The translations under genes were made by a program, and so were the position numbers. From Kuafuiihalomonas sp964473255 (GTDB taxonomy: Bacteria > Myxococcota > Kuafuiibacteriia > Kuafuiibacteriales > Kuafuiibacteriaceae): 64,000 nt of DNA. Below the pieces are notes generated by a model, which saw only the letters and a program-made list of their open reading frames with translations, made no database searches and was not told the origin of the DNA. Numbering within the stretch: position 1 is the first letter of the stretch; each line of letters opens with the position of its first letter. The stretch covers positions 36,938 to 100,937 of the forward strand of contig CAYYOT010000010.1 in assembly GCA_964473255.1 (NCBI GenBank). The letters run 5' to 3'. Positions 32,589 to 42,004 of the stretch are shown piece after piece.

Positions 32589-32882
32589 ATGACGGAGCGC
32601 CGGCCGACTCGAAATCGTCCCGTCACGACCACTGACACCGGGGATGCATTGACCGCCGAGGAAGAGCGCGCCCTGCGTGCCCGCCACGGATGGCGGATCC
32701 CCGATGACCTGCCCCTTCCCAAAAAAGGCGCAGGTCATGCCACGCTTGAAAAGAAGCTTCGCGAGCTCGAGCTCCGGGCCTTCGAAGCGAGCGGGCGGAT
32801 CGACGAGCTTCGGGCGAGCGTCGCCGACGACGAGAGCGCCGAAGCCACCAAGAAAAAGATCATCTCTCGCCTCAAGGATTAG
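32589..32882 (+). CDS. Hypothetical small coiled-coil protein
   Basis: A 97-residue protein with no signal or membrane segment. An N-terminal basic Pro/Thr tail is followed by LTAEEERALRARHGWRIPDD and a long charged helix (EKKLRELELRAFEASGRIDELRASVAD) likely to form a coiled coil. Start ATG 32589 is selected because a TTGACC-17-TACGTT promoter ends nine bases before it; the open frame upstream overlaps the FGE-like gene in another frame and is not coding. It ends 10 bases before a convergent gene. No family is recognised. Confidence 0.55.
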   Translation: MTERRPTRNRPVTTTDTGDALTAEEERALRARHGWRIPDDLPLPKKGAGHATLEKKLRELELRAFEASGRIDELRASVADDESAEATKKKIISRLKD

Positions 32883-32892
32883 CGGCTTCGAC

Positions 32893-34251
32893 TCAGCGAA
32901 CCAGCGGATGCCCTCGCAGGACGGCCCGCTGGTCGGCGGTGAGTTCCCGCGTCCCTAGATTCACGTCGTGGAACATCAGATTGGTCTGGTCGGGGCACTC
33001 GCGGTCCCGATCCGGACACCCGGGCGTGTCGCTTAGAGGGTCCCGCTCGACATCGTTCGGCTCGGTCGTGTGGGCGAGGCCCAAGTAGTGGCCCACGTGA
33101 TGGGCGATCCGCACTCCGACCAGACGCGCGCCGGCCGGGTCTCCGTCGACCTTCAAGCGAATGACGTCGCCGCGGACGACCACACCACTTGCTCCCGACC
33201 CGTGCAGGCCAGCCGAACCCGGGATGGAAGGACTAAAGCCGTCGACGTCGGCCCCGTCGATCGCGAGCTCGTCCACCAAGACGACGTTCAAGACGTTGCT
33301 CCCGCCTTGGGATGGGGGAGGCGGCTCCGTACGAGCCAGGAGCGCCGAAGCCTCGGCCCGCGATGACGGCTGCCGCTCCGGAACCGCGAGCCCTCGGGTC
33401 CCGACGATGCGAATTTCGAGGTCGGCGCGTCGAAAGAGCGATACCAGCTCTTGAACCATGACCTGATAGTCGGGGTCTTGGGGGACGGCCGAGCCGTTAA
33501 GGCCCTCGAGAGCCGAGTAGATGAGGACGTCGAGCCGACCCGCGGGCGCCGGCGACGCCTGAAGACTCCAGCATAGCCGGTCGCTGCTCGCCTCCAGTTC
33601 GAGTCGATACAACCCCTCGATCAGTGGTGACCCGACGTCATCCGGGAGCACCAACGCGACGACGGACCCATAGAGCTGGGGCGCGACACCGAGGCCGCCT
33701 TCGAGCAGGTCGACCTGGCTACCGTTGGGGCGTCGCAGGGTCTGCACGTGGACCGAGGCGCCATCGCCCGTAAAGACCAAGAGTTGCGCCCGAGCGGAAC
33801 CCGAGGGGACGTCGAAGTCGATCCCGAAGGAGCCTCGCAGCGCCGCCACGCAGTTCACGCCGACGACGGCCATCGAGGCGCTGACGTCGATCGACGGTCC
33901 GTCGGGCTCGGGCCGGCACGCGCGCTGTCCGCGCAGACCCCGGCAGGCATAGCCAGAGCGACATCCCGCCGCACATCCGCTCAGGCAGAGCGTGAGCCCA
34001 CTTCGCGGGTCGACCGAACACGAGTTGCCCTCGCCACAGTCCTCGTCGACACGGCACGCCATGAGGCTGCAGGAGCCGCCTGGATGGTCCGGCTCGAGCA
34101 AACAGAGCCCGGATGCGCAGTCCGCGGCGGTCGCGCAGGATGCACCGACGGGCCTCGCGGACGGCCCCGCGTCGAGCTCGAAGCCCGCATCGCCGGTCGA
34201 GACCGTATCCGCGCCGCACGACGCCAGGAGCGCGAGAGCGCATGCGCGCAT
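32893..34251 (-). CDS. Cys-rich lipoprotein with pappalysin/M43-like domain, catalytic Glu replaced
   Basis: A 452-residue exported lipoprotein with a canonical lipobox LASC. After the signal comes a Cys-rich region (about 35-115, with repeats such as CATAADCASGLC and CRVDEDCGEGNSC), then a beta-rich middle, then a C-terminal metallopeptidase-like domain. Its zinc-site sequence is HHVGHYLGLAH, where M43-type enzymes have HExGHxxGLxH, so all three zinc-binding His positions remain but the catalytic Glu is His. The following DTPGCPDRDRECPDQTNLMFHD matches the conserved downstream region including the Met-turn. Start at 34251; upstream residues in the long open frame are GC-rich and unsupported. 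Confidence 0.75.
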   Translation of the reverse strand: MRACALALLASCGADTVSTGDAGFELDAGPSARPVGASCATAADCASGLCLLEPDHPGGSCSLMACRVDEDCGEGNSCSVDPRSGLTLCLSGCAAGCRSGYACRGLRGQRACRPEPDGPSIDVSASMAVVGVNCVAALRGSFGIDFDVPSGSARAQLLVFTGDGASVHVQTLRRPNGSQVDLLEGGLGVAPQLYGSVVALVLPDDVGSPLIEGLYRLELEASSDRLCWSLQASPAPAGRLDVLIYSALEGLNGSAVPQDPDYQVMVQELVSLFRRADLEIRIVGTRGLAVPERQPSSRAEASALLARTEPPPPSQGGSNVLNVVLVDELAIDGADVDGFSPSIPGSAGLHGSGASGVVVRGDVIRLKVDGDPAGARLVGVRIAHHVGHYLGLAHTTEPNDVERDPLSDTPGCPDRDRECPDQTNLMFHDVNLGTRELTADQRAVLRGHPLVR

Positions 34252-34297
34252 GGCGGCCGGCGTCGGCACGGTGGGAAGGGGACGTGGAGAGAAAGGG

Positions 34298-34325
34298 GAG
34301 CGGGCGAGGGCGACCTCGCCCGCTC
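34298..34325 (-). terminator. Terminator hairpin after the 942-aa CARDB/putative-Ig gene
   Basis: A perfect 12-bp stem, GAGCGGGCGAGG and its complement, with a 4-base loop, 18 bases after the stop codon. On the minus strand it is followed by a pyrimidine-rich run (CCCCTTTCTCTCC), as in an intrinsic terminator. Confidence 0.6.
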
Positions 34326-34343
34326 GAGCATCGCGAAGCCGAG

Positions 34344-37172
34344 TCAGCGGCGGCGGCGGCGTATGGCGGCCATCAGCCCGAAGACGAGCACCAGGCCACC
34401 CAACGTACCCGCGTCGCTGGGCTGGAGGCTCGCGCACCCGGAATCACCTGAGCTTCCGAACCCATCACACTCTTCGAAGAAGGGATTCGGGCACGACGGG
34501 ATCTCGTCGCCCGGTTCCACGACCGTGACCACGAGGACCTTCTCCGCCACCCGGTTCAGGGCGTCGGTCGCGCGGACCACGATGTTCCGCGTGTCGATCG
34601 TCGTGGCGTTCCCCGAGATGGTCAGCTCCTGGCTGCCCTCCGTCTGGACCCAGTCCAGCCCGTCGGGAAGGTTGCCGACCAGCTCCCAAACCAAAGGCGC
34701 GACCCCGCCGACCGCGGACACGGTCTGCGTGTAGCCCTGTTCGAGGACCACTGGCGGCAGAGTCTCGGTCACCACCTTGAAGTTATCCTGCGCGTCGATG
34801 ACGTTGATCGTGAACTGGTTGCGGTCCTCCGCGCGCAGGCCCGTACCCGGGTTGTCCTGTGCACGGACCGTGAACCGGAAGCTCCCGATCTGGTCGGGGA
34901 TACCGGTGATGGTCCCATCCGGGTTCAGCACCAGTCCGCGAGGCATGGTGCCGCCGTCCTGGCTGAACACGATCTGACCGACGCCACCCACGGCCTCGAT
35001 CTGGTCACTGTACGCCTCGCCCAGGACCGCGGGCTCCAGCGCTTCGGCCACGATCAGCAGGTTCGGGTTGGGCCGGATGGTGAACGAGAGCTGGCGCATG
35101 TCCATCCCGTCGTCGGTGCCGGTTCCATCGTCGACGCTGACCGTCGCGACCTGCTCGCCCGCCATGACCGGAGTGCCGGCGATGATGCCGGTCGGAGTGA
35201 CTTCGAGACCCATCGGCAGGTTGTTGGCCGACCAGCTCAGGTTCGAGGGCGTAGCCGAGGCGCCGCCGGTCACGATGAGGCCGAAGGTGTACTCCTGACC
35301 GATGACGCCTTCGGGGACCGAACGGGTCACGATGGTCAGCGGCTCGTCCGGATCCACGCAGTCGAGGGGCGCATCGAAGGTCTTCGTGGTGCTGATCGTG
35401 TTGCCCGAGGCATCGCGACTCTCCACCTCGACGGTCAGGGTCTGCGGGCCCGGCGTCTGGCAGACGCCGAAGATCTCACCTTCACCCGGCGCAAGCTCCA
35501 GGCCCGGATTGTCGAGGTCGAAGGTCAGGGAGACCGGATCCTGCGTCTTGCCGGGGATGTTCCAGAGGTAGGTACCGTCGCCACCGACCGCGGTCAGGAG
35601 CGCGCGGTAGGTCTCGCCCACGAGCGGATTCGGCAGGCGCGGCGTGATGACGCTCAGCTCACCACCGGCGATCGACAGCTCGAAGTCGACCGAGCGTCCG
35701 TTGTTCGACTCGTCGCTCTCTTCGAAAGTGTTGTCGATGTCGGCGAAGGCGCCCACGAAGTAGTTACCGCTGTTGATGATCGACGGGATGTCGACGTCGA
35801 CCTCGACCACGGTGCCGATCTCGTTCGGCGTCATGGTGATGGCGGGCGTCGTGCCCAGCACGCTGTCCTGCGGGCTGATCGCCGGGTTGCCCGAGAGGAC
35901 GACGGCGATGGGCATGTCGGTTACCGGTTCGCTGCCGATGTTCGAGATGGTGATGGTTACGGGGATGGTCTGACCCGGGGTTGCGTTCCGGACCGGAATC
36001 CTGACCCGATCGATGGTCACGTCGGGACGGCTCGGCAAAAAGCGGGTCTGCGTCTCGGTGATCGTACAGTTGTTGTCCTCGTTGACCTCGGCGACGTCGT
36101 CGTTCGCGTCCACGCAAGCGCGCGTGTAGTATCGGCGTTCCCCGAGCTCCACCGGCGCCGTACCCGGCACGGTGATGGTCCGGGTCTGATACTGGGGCAG
36201 GGTGACGCTGTTGGATCCGATCTGGGTCACGGCGGCGATCGACTCGTCGAAGGTGATGCTCTCCGAGACCTCGATGGCCACGTCGAACGGTCCGAGGGTG
36301 TTCACGTTCAGGTTCGCAATGCTCACCGCGACGTTGTACGGCGCTCCCAGCGGAGCGAAGTCGGGCGCGTTCACCGCGAGCGCGGCGAGATCGATCCCGG
36401 GATCCTGAACCAGGGTGACGCGCTTTCCGTCATCGCCGGCAAACCGCGCGAGGTCCGGCCAGTTGTGGTTGGGGCTGTTCGGCGGGTCGAGGAACTCGAT
36501 GACCTGATCACCGCCGAGGCTCTCCATGCCCGACGTCGAGCTAGCGAAACCGCCGCTCTGTGACTGCGTGTCGACGAACGACCAGTCGATCTCGATCTTT
36601 CCGGCCAGACCTTCGAACAGGCGCACCTGCATCTGCAGCTCGTAGCGGCAGCAGGAGAACGTGGACGACTGGTCCGTCATGTTCACGTACTCCATCGCCA
36701 GGTACCGGGAGGGGGCCGTTCCTCCGATCTCCCAGCCGAACGAGCCGCCGATGGAGCCGTTTAGGTAAACGGTGCCCCACCAGGGCGCGATCCAACCGTC
36801 GACATCGGCCGCGAACTGGTCGGAGCCCCCGGGGGCCCAGTTGGCGGTCGTCAGACGGGCGCCCGACGTCATGGCGATCGCGCCGTGCGAGCACGCGCTC
36901 ACCGTCGTCACGTCGTCGTCGTAGAACTTGAAGTCCCACGGCATCGTGATGTTCGCGCACTGTCCGAAGGGGGACGAGGTCGCCGGGATGGTGAATTCGT
37001 TGTTCGGGTTGGCGATCGGCTTGTATCCGCCGACGTCCGCCAAGCTTTCTTCGAATTTTACGTAGGGAGTGCCCGGCAGCTGGATGGGGGTTCCAGACTG
37101 CGCAAAGGCGGACGTCGACACGGCCATCGTCAGGGCCGGCACGACCATCTTCATTGCGTCGCTTCGCTTCAT
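34344..37172 (-). CDS. Secreted CARDB/putative-Ig protein with MYXO-CTERM-like tail (smaller paralogue)
   Basis: A 942-residue exported protein. The signal peptide ends AFAQSG. The first about 220 residues form a unique beta-rich domain (TMPWDFKFYDDDVTTVSACSHG). Two CARDB repeats follow, with the hallmark NEDNNC and ESDESNNG endings, then about four He_PIG-like putative-Ig domains (VLGEAYSDQIEAVGG, VGETYRALLTAVGGDG). The C-terminus is Cys-containing SGDSGCASLQPSD, then a hydrophobic helix and RRRRR, the pattern of the MYXO-CTERM sorting signal. It should be anchored or processed at the outer surface. A GGAG site precedes ATG 37172. It follows its larger paralogue on the same strand. Confidence 0.85.
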   Translation of the reverse strand: MKRSDAMKMVVPALTMAVSTSAFAQSGTPIQLPGTPYVKFEESLADVGGYKPIANPNNEFTIPATSSPFGQCANITMPWDFKFYDDDVTTVSACSHGAIAMTSGARLTTANWAPGGSDQFAADVDGWIAPWWGTVYLNGSIGGSFGWEIGGTAPSRYLAMEYVNMTDQSSTFSCCRYELQMQVRLFEGLAGKIEIDWSFVDTQSQSGGFASSTSGMESLGGDQVIEFLDPPNSPNHNWPDLARFAGDDGKRVTLVQDPGIDLAALAVNAPDFAPLGAPYNVAVSIANLNVNTLGPFDVAIEVSESITFDESIAAVTQIGSNSVTLPQYQTRTITVPGTAPVELGERRYYTRACVDANDDVAEVNEDNNCTITETQTRFLPSRPDVTIDRVRIPVRNATPGQTIPVTITISNIGSEPVTDMPIAVVLSGNPAISPQDSVLGTTPAITMTPNEIGTVVEVDVDIPSIINSGNYFVGAFADIDNTFEESDESNNGRSVDFELSIAGGELSVITPRLPNPLVGETYRALLTAVGGDGTYLWNIPGKTQDPVSLTFDLDNPGLELAPGEGEIFGVCQTPGPQTLTVEVESRDASGNTISTTKTFDAPLDCVDPDEPLTIVTRSVPEGVIGQEYTFGLIVTGGASATPSNLSWSANNLPMGLEVTPTGIIAGTPVMAGEQVATVSVDDGTGTDDGMDMRQLSFTIRPNPNLLIVAEALEPAVLGEAYSDQIEAVGGVGQIVFSQDGGTMPRGLVLNPDGTITGIPDQIGSFRFTVRAQDNPGTGLRAEDRNQFTINVIDAQDNFKVVTETLPPVVLEQGYTQTVSAVGGVAPLVWELVGNLPDGLDWVQTEGSQELTISGNATTIDTRNIVVRATDALNRVAEKVLVVTVVEPGDEIPSCPNPFFEECDGFGSSGDSGCASLQPSDAGTLGGLVLVFGLMAAIRRRRR

Positions 37173-37200
37173 CTCAGGTGTTCTCCATTCACTGTTGAGT

Positions 37201-37232
37201 CTTGGGACCACCTCCGTGGAGGTGGTCCCAAG
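37201..37232 (-). terminator. Long hairpin between the two surface-protein genes
   Basis: A perfect inverted repeat of two 15-base arms (37201-37215 and 37218-37232) separated by GT, realistically a 14-bp stem with a 4-base loop. It starts 14 bases past the stop of the upstream gene. No T run follows on the minus strand. Confidence 0.6.
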
Positions 37233-37245
37233 CAAAATCGGTCAG

Positions 37246-40200
37246 TCAGGACCGGCGCCTCCGGCGAGCCGCCATCAAACCCAGGGTTCCGAGGAGCAGC
37301 AGGAAGGCGCTGCCGGCGTCCAGATCACCCGAGGCGACCCGGACCGAAGTGCAGCCTCCGCTGTCGCTCGACCGACAGACGTCTTCGTCCGCGTTCTCCT
37401 CGCGGTCGCAGAAGTTCTTCGGGGAGACGATCAGCGTGATCGGCTGAATGTCGACACGTCCTTGCTGGTCCTCGACCCGCACGGAGAAGCCGAAGTTCCC
37501 GCCATCGCCCGGCGAACCCTCGAGGACGCCGTCGCTGCTCATCGTCAAGCCTTCCGGCAGCGAGCTGACCTCTTCGACGATGCTCCAGGTGTAGGGCTCG
37601 GTGCCGCGGATGGCGTCGAACCGCTGGGTGTAGGGCTCGTCTTCCTGCGCGCTCGGAATCGTGAAGGTCGAGATGGCAAGGTCGTTGCCGTCGTCGACTT
37701 CGATGATGAAGAGCGCCGTGTCGAACAGACCGCTCAGGTCCTGGACCCGAATCTGCAGCGGAAACACCCCGGCCATTTCCGGAGTACCGCACAGACGGCC
37801 GTCTTCCTCGATCGTGAGGCCCGGGACCCCACTGGTTTCGCTGGCCACACTCCAGGAGTACGGCGGCGTCCCGTTGATCGCCGTGAACGCGAAGGGCTCG
37901 TCTTCCTCCTCGCAGGGGAGCGTCACCGCCACGATGGGCGATGGGACCGCGACCTGCTGAATCTGCACCGTCTGGTTCGGATTCAGGATGCGCAGCGAAA
38001 GCTCGCGCGAGGACGGGACCCCGAGGGAGTCCGTCACGCGGAACACGAGCGACGTCGAGCCCGGAGCCGTGGGAATGCCCGATAGGCGGCCGGTTTCGCT
38101 GAAGGTCATGCCTTCGGGAATGTTGTCCGGGTTCAAAACCTCCCAGGTGTAATCGGGGGCGCCACCGACCGCCAGCAGCTGGGCGTCGTACTCGCGGTTC
38201 GCGATTCCCGACGGGAGCAGAGGTGTGACGACCTGTAGCTGCACCGTCGGAGGCGTCACGATGATGAAGAACTCGTCTTCGGCGAAGGCCGTGCCCGAGT
38301 TCGCTCGAATCGTGAAGTCGAACCGCCCTTCTTCCGCGGGGATGCCGCTGATGATGCCGTCCTCCCCGCCGAGCTCAAGGCCGTCCGGGAGGTCGCCGTC
38401 GGCGACCGCCCAGGTGATCGGCTCGGCCCCGCCGCGGGCGAACACGCCCACTTCGTACTGCACGCCGGCCGTGGCCCTCGGGAAGGACCGGGTGATGAAC
38501 TGAATCACCGCTTCAAAGACGGGGATGGGCTGCTCCGTGACCGCCGCGTTGTTGTCCCGGAAGACCTCACGGATGCTGCCGTTCGGGTTAACGAGGATGC
38601 CCAGGTAGTAGTTTCCTCCAGCGATGCCGGAGGGAACCGTCATGCGGTCCACGCCGATTTCGTCTTGACCCACTTCGAGGTCGAGGTCGTCGGCGCAGCC
38701 GGAAGACGTACCCTGGATGGGCAGCAGGAAGTCGTCGTCCGGCGAGAGCACCGGATTGACGGACAGGTAGTAGCAGTACTCCACGCCCACCGCGTTGAAG
38801 TTGCCGATGTTGGCGATGCTGCGGGTGACCGCGATCTCCTCGCCACCCGCAGCCGCGGTCGCCGTCGCGATGATGGTCGCGTCGAAGTCCGGCGCCGGCA
38901 GCACGATGTTCAGCGGCGTCCGCGGCTTCACGACGCCGCCCGGCGAGGTACACACCTGGAAGTCGCCGCCCTCGCAGACGGAGGCCACCCGAATGTTGTT
39001 CGCCAGGTTCTTGTCGGGAACCGCATTGTTGAAGTCCACCACGACACCGACGAAGCGAGCGGTCGTGGTCGTGAACGTGCCGGGGATGGTCACCTCGTCG
39101 ATGAACGTCTCCGTGTCGCCCGCCGAAACGCTGACCAGCTCCGACGTGAAGATGATCTCGTCGGAAGCGCGGACGATGTCATCCTCGGAGAGCACGTACA
39201 CGTACTCAAAGTCTTCGGCGTCGACCTCACCGCGATTCTCGATGGTGAGGCGGGTCTGCATCCGTCCGCCAGCGAAGGCGAAGTCGGGGACGAGGGCATC
39301 CACGACGATCAGATCGGCGCCGTTCACCGTCGTCATGCTGCCGGTGGTGCAGGTGGCGTTGTTGGCCTCGGAGGCTTCGAGGAAGGCATTCGGCGAATCG
39401 ACCAGCACGCAGATGTTGTAGGCGCCGGGAGGAATGCTCGCCGGCACCTCGAAGGAAAAGGCGACCCGAGTCGAGTCGACCTCCGCGCCCGAGGCCGCGA
39501 TGAATGCTGCGCCCGAGGCCGCCGAGAAGTCACCGAAGTCGAACAGGGGGTCCGGTGAGAAGAACACCTGGAACTCGGTGAAGCCGCTGAAGGTCAGGCC
39601 TTCGGAAATGACGTCGAACTCGAGAGCCATGGTATCGCCCAGCTCCACCGGGCCCGAACCACTGGTCCGGGACACCGGACCGCTCGAGAAGTCGACCGCG
39701 GTCACGAACTGCGGCTCCGGCGCGAGGCCGCCGGAAAAGCCCACGTTGTTGTTCTCGTCGACCTCGCGGATTCGGTTGCGGGGGTCGACGGAGACGAACA
39801 CGTAGTAGCGGCCGGGGCCCACTTGGTTCGTGTCGATCGTGATCGACTGCTCGTCGGTCAACTGATCTTCGCCGTCGAAAGTGACGCTGTAGGTGCCAAT
39901 GAGAGCATCCCCCGTCGACGAATCGTCGAGGACATCGTCGAGGGAGGCGTAGACGCGATACTCCACCGTATCCTGAGACGGCACCGAGAGGCTCTCGATG
40001 GTCGTGGTCAGGTCCAGCGTGGTGCCGACCGGCACCTGCTTGTTGAACTCGATTCCCGCCACGCCGAAGTCGACGCCGGACTGGAAGGTGTTGTTGCCGA
40101 CGACGAGGTTGTTGTTCCTGTTCAGCTCGGTGATGAGAGCGTTCGGATCGAGCTGGCAGATCGCGTAGTACAGCCCTGGATTGATGCCGGTGGCGGGCAG

Positions 40201-41580
40201 GTCGGCCTGGACGCGCGCGGTCACGACGTTGGCCTTCTCGAGGCTGGGAATGGTGACCGTGGCCGGCACCAGCGCCGGGTCGGTCCCGTCGAACAGGTTG
40301 TCGGTTGAGATGAACAGGTTCACCTCGAGCGCGCCGTCGTAGGGAGCACCGACGTTCTCGATGACCACGTCGATCTCGGCCGTCTGGCCGGGGTTCACGC
40401 CGCCGGCGTTGGTCACGACGCAGTCGGTGGCCGCCACGTCGTACGCGGTGGCGAAGCGCTGCTCGGCGACGGTGATGTTGTTGTCTTCGAACGGCTCGTC
40501 GATGGTGTCGGCCGGGTCGCCTTCCGCGATGAGGAAGTAGTCGGCGACGGCGGTGGCCGCCGGAACGTCGACGGTCACGCCCACGTCGGTGCGGCCGTTC
40601 GGCGCGTTGGCCAGTGTGGCGCTGCCGATCAGGACGTCAGAGGCGTCGAGCACGTCGTCGGTCGACAGGTAGATGTCGACGTCGACGTCGGTGGCGGGGT
40701 TGATGCCGCGGTTCATGACGGTAACGGTGCCGGTGGCTGACTGGCCGGGCAGGGCGCCGCGGAGGAAGTCTCCGAACTCGATGACGATGTCGGGATCGAA
40801 ACCCTTTTCCACCCGGAACTTGGTCTCGTTGACGTCGTTGAAATCAAGGTAGGTGCAGCTCTCGGTCTCACTGCAGGGCCGCCAGTTGGCGAAGAAGTCG
40901 TTGTCCTCGCCGCTGCCTTCGTAGCCCATGACGCCCAGGGGTCCGTTGCCGAAGGAGGGCCCGGTCATGGCCACGTCGCCGTAGTGGACCTCGAAGGTGC
41001 CTTCCTTTTCGAAGAGCCAGAACTGCATTTCGGCGGAGCCGCCGGCCCCGGACGAGGAGATGGTGAAGCCGTCGTACTCGATGACGAACTTGCGGTCGCC
41101 GGTGAGGGTCTCGTCGACGATGCAGCTCCGTACCGAGAAGGGACCGAACCCGCTGTTCGAGCCGCCGAGACTGTTCCAGAAACCACCGATCCAAAAGTTC
41201 GGGTCGATCGTGCTCGGAGGCGGCTCGTCGGAGAAGGTGCTGTAGGGGTCCGACCCGAAGAAGTTGCTGAAGCGCTCGAAGAGGATGTAGCCATCTTCGT
41301 TCAGCCAGACCTCGGAAAAGTCCGTGCCCAGAAACTCGAAGTCGAAGGGCAGAGGTGTGGCGGTCGAGGAGAACGACCGCGAATCCGTGCTGGTGCAGCG
41401 ATCCGATAGGGGCTCGTACGTGATCGTCTCGCTGGTGGAGAGGTAGTACGCCGCTGGCGGCAAGCTGTCCTGAGCAGAAGCCAGCCCGGGGACCGCGCTG
41501 GCGCCGAGGACGCCGACCGCGAAGCTGGCGAGCATGCGTCGGGAGGTTTGTGCATTCATCTTGAGGCGACTCGCTTTCAT
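37246..41580 (-). CDS. Giant secreted CARDB/putative-Ig protein with MYXO-CTERM-like tail
   Basis: A 1444-residue exported protein. The signal peptide (MLASFAVGVLGASAVPGLASA) is preceded by an ordinary n-region. A nidogen-like or lectin-like N-terminal domain (about 30-270, with PLPFDFEFLGTDFSEVWLNEDG) leads into about eight CARDB repeats, each ending in a NNxx pattern such as PFEDNNITV, ELNRNNNLV, EVDENNNVG and EASEANNATC. These are followed by about four He_PIG-like domains. The tail is GGCTSVRVASGDLDAG, a hydrophobic helix and ARRRRRS. The start ATG 41580 is chosen over an upstream open frame of 87 unsupported residues; ATG 41559 is also possible. The architecture is that of a long repeat-built surface fibre or adhesin. 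Confidence 0.85.
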   Translation of the reverse strand: MKASRLKMNAQTSRRMLASFAVGVLGASAVPGLASAQDSLPPAAYYLSTSETITYEPLSDRCTSTDSRSFSSTATPLPFDFEFLGTDFSEVWLNEDGYILFERFSNFFGSDPYSTFSDEPPPSTIDPNFWIGGFWNSLGGSNSGFGPFSVRSCIVDETLTGDRKFVIEYDGFTISSSGAGGSAEMQFWLFEKEGTFEVHYGDVAMTGPSFGNGPLGVMGYEGSGEDNDFFANWRPCSETESCTYLDFNDVNETKFRVEKGFDPDIVIEFGDFLRGALPGQSATGTVTVMNRGINPATDVDVDIYLSTDDVLDASDVLIGSATLANAPNGRTDVGVTVDVPAATAVADYFLIAEGDPADTIDEPFEDNNITVAEQRFATAYDVAATDCVVTNAGGVNPGQTAEIDVVIENVGAPYDGALEVNLFISTDNLFDGTDPALVPATVTIPSLEKANVVTARVQADLPATGINPGLYYAICQLDPNALITELNRNNNLVVGNNTFQSGVDFGVAGIEFNKQVPVGTTLDLTTTIESLSVPSQDTVEYRVYASLDDVLDDSSTGDALIGTYSVTFDGEDQLTDEQSITIDTNQVGPGRYYVFVSVDPRNRIREVDENNNVGFSGGLAPEPQFVTAVDFSSGPVSRTSGSGPVELGDTMALEFDVISEGLTFSGFTEFQVFFSPDPLFDFGDFSAASGAAFIAASGAEVDSTRVAFSFEVPASIPPGAYNICVLVDSPNAFLEASEANNATCTTGSMTTVNGADLIVVDALVPDFAFAGGRMQTRLTIENRGEVDAEDFEYVYVLSEDDIVRASDEIIFTSELVSVSAGDTETFIDEVTIPGTFTTTTARFVGVVVDFNNAVPDKNLANNIRVASVCEGGDFQVCTSPGGVVKPRTPLNIVLPAPDFDATIIATATAAAGGEEIAVTRSIANIGNFNAVGVEYCYYLSVNPVLSPDDDFLLPIQGTSSGCADDLDLEVGQDEIGVDRMTVPSGIAGGNYYLGILVNPNGSIREVFRDNNAAVTEQPIPVFEAVIQFITRSFPRATAGVQYEVGVFARGGAEPITWAVADGDLPDGLELGGEDGIISGIPAEEGRFDFTIRANSGTAFAEDEFFIIVTPPTVQLQVVTPLLPSGIANREYDAQLLAVGGAPDYTWEVLNPDNIPEGMTFSETGRLSGIPTAPGSTSLVFRVTDSLGVPSSRELSLRILNPNQTVQIQQVAVPSPIVAVTLPCEEEDEPFAFTAINGTPPYSWSVASETSGVPGLTIEEDGRLCGTPEMAGVFPLQIRVQDLSGLFDTALFIIEVDDGNDLAISTFTIPSAQEDEPYTQRFDAIRGTEPYTWSIVEEVSSLPEGLTMSSDGVLEGSPGDGGNFGFSVRVEDQQGRVDIQPITLIVSPKNFCDREENADEDVCRSSDSGGCTSVRVASGDLDAGSAFLLLLGTLGLMAARRRRRS

Positions 41581-41895
41581 CGTTGTTTCAAAACTGTCGA
41601 CCGCAGGGAGGCGCGAATGGTCCTCCTCCGAGGGCGTGTGGGTGTCCGAGACTTGCCGAGAAGGTGAGAGCACGACCTGCGTCCCGGAGGGGAACGAAGG
41701 TGGACGATCATCGCGCGTGGCGGTGGTCACGAATGTGCGCTCCATCTCAATCCACGTGCTCGGAGCTCTTCGAACTGCCCGGGGGAGGCAACCCTCAGAG
41801 ATCTGCGACACGTAGCGCACAACCTCGGAGACCGCTGACAAAAGGTCAAGTCAGAGAATCGGGTTCTAACCTACTGAAATCACGAAAAAATTAAG

Positions 41896-41924
41896 CGTAA
41901 ACCCATGTGGGTCCATATAGTCAA
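41896..41924 (-). promoter_or_regulatory. Predicted promoter of the giant CARDB gene
   Basis: On the minus strand TTGACT (41919-41924), a 17-base spacer and TTTACG (41896-41901) in AT-rich DNA. It would give a 5' leader of about 310 bases before ATG 41580, unusually long for this window. Confidence 0.35.
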
Positions 41925-42004
41925 ATTGGTAAGAAGGGCCCCCGCTTCCGTGCACGGGCTGACGCCGGCGTTACCGTCCTTGCGGCCGGGAAGTCCCGGT
42001 CAGC

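Noticed and set aside
34252..34437. N-terminal extension of the Cys-rich lipoprotein to 34437
   Set aside because: It adds 62 GC-rich residues before a canonical lipobox and overlaps the end of the upstream surface-protein gene and its terminator.
41581..41841. N-terminal extension of the giant CARDB protein to 41841
   Set aside because: The extra 87 residues lack signal-peptide character and would bury the clear signal peptide at 41580 inside the protein.
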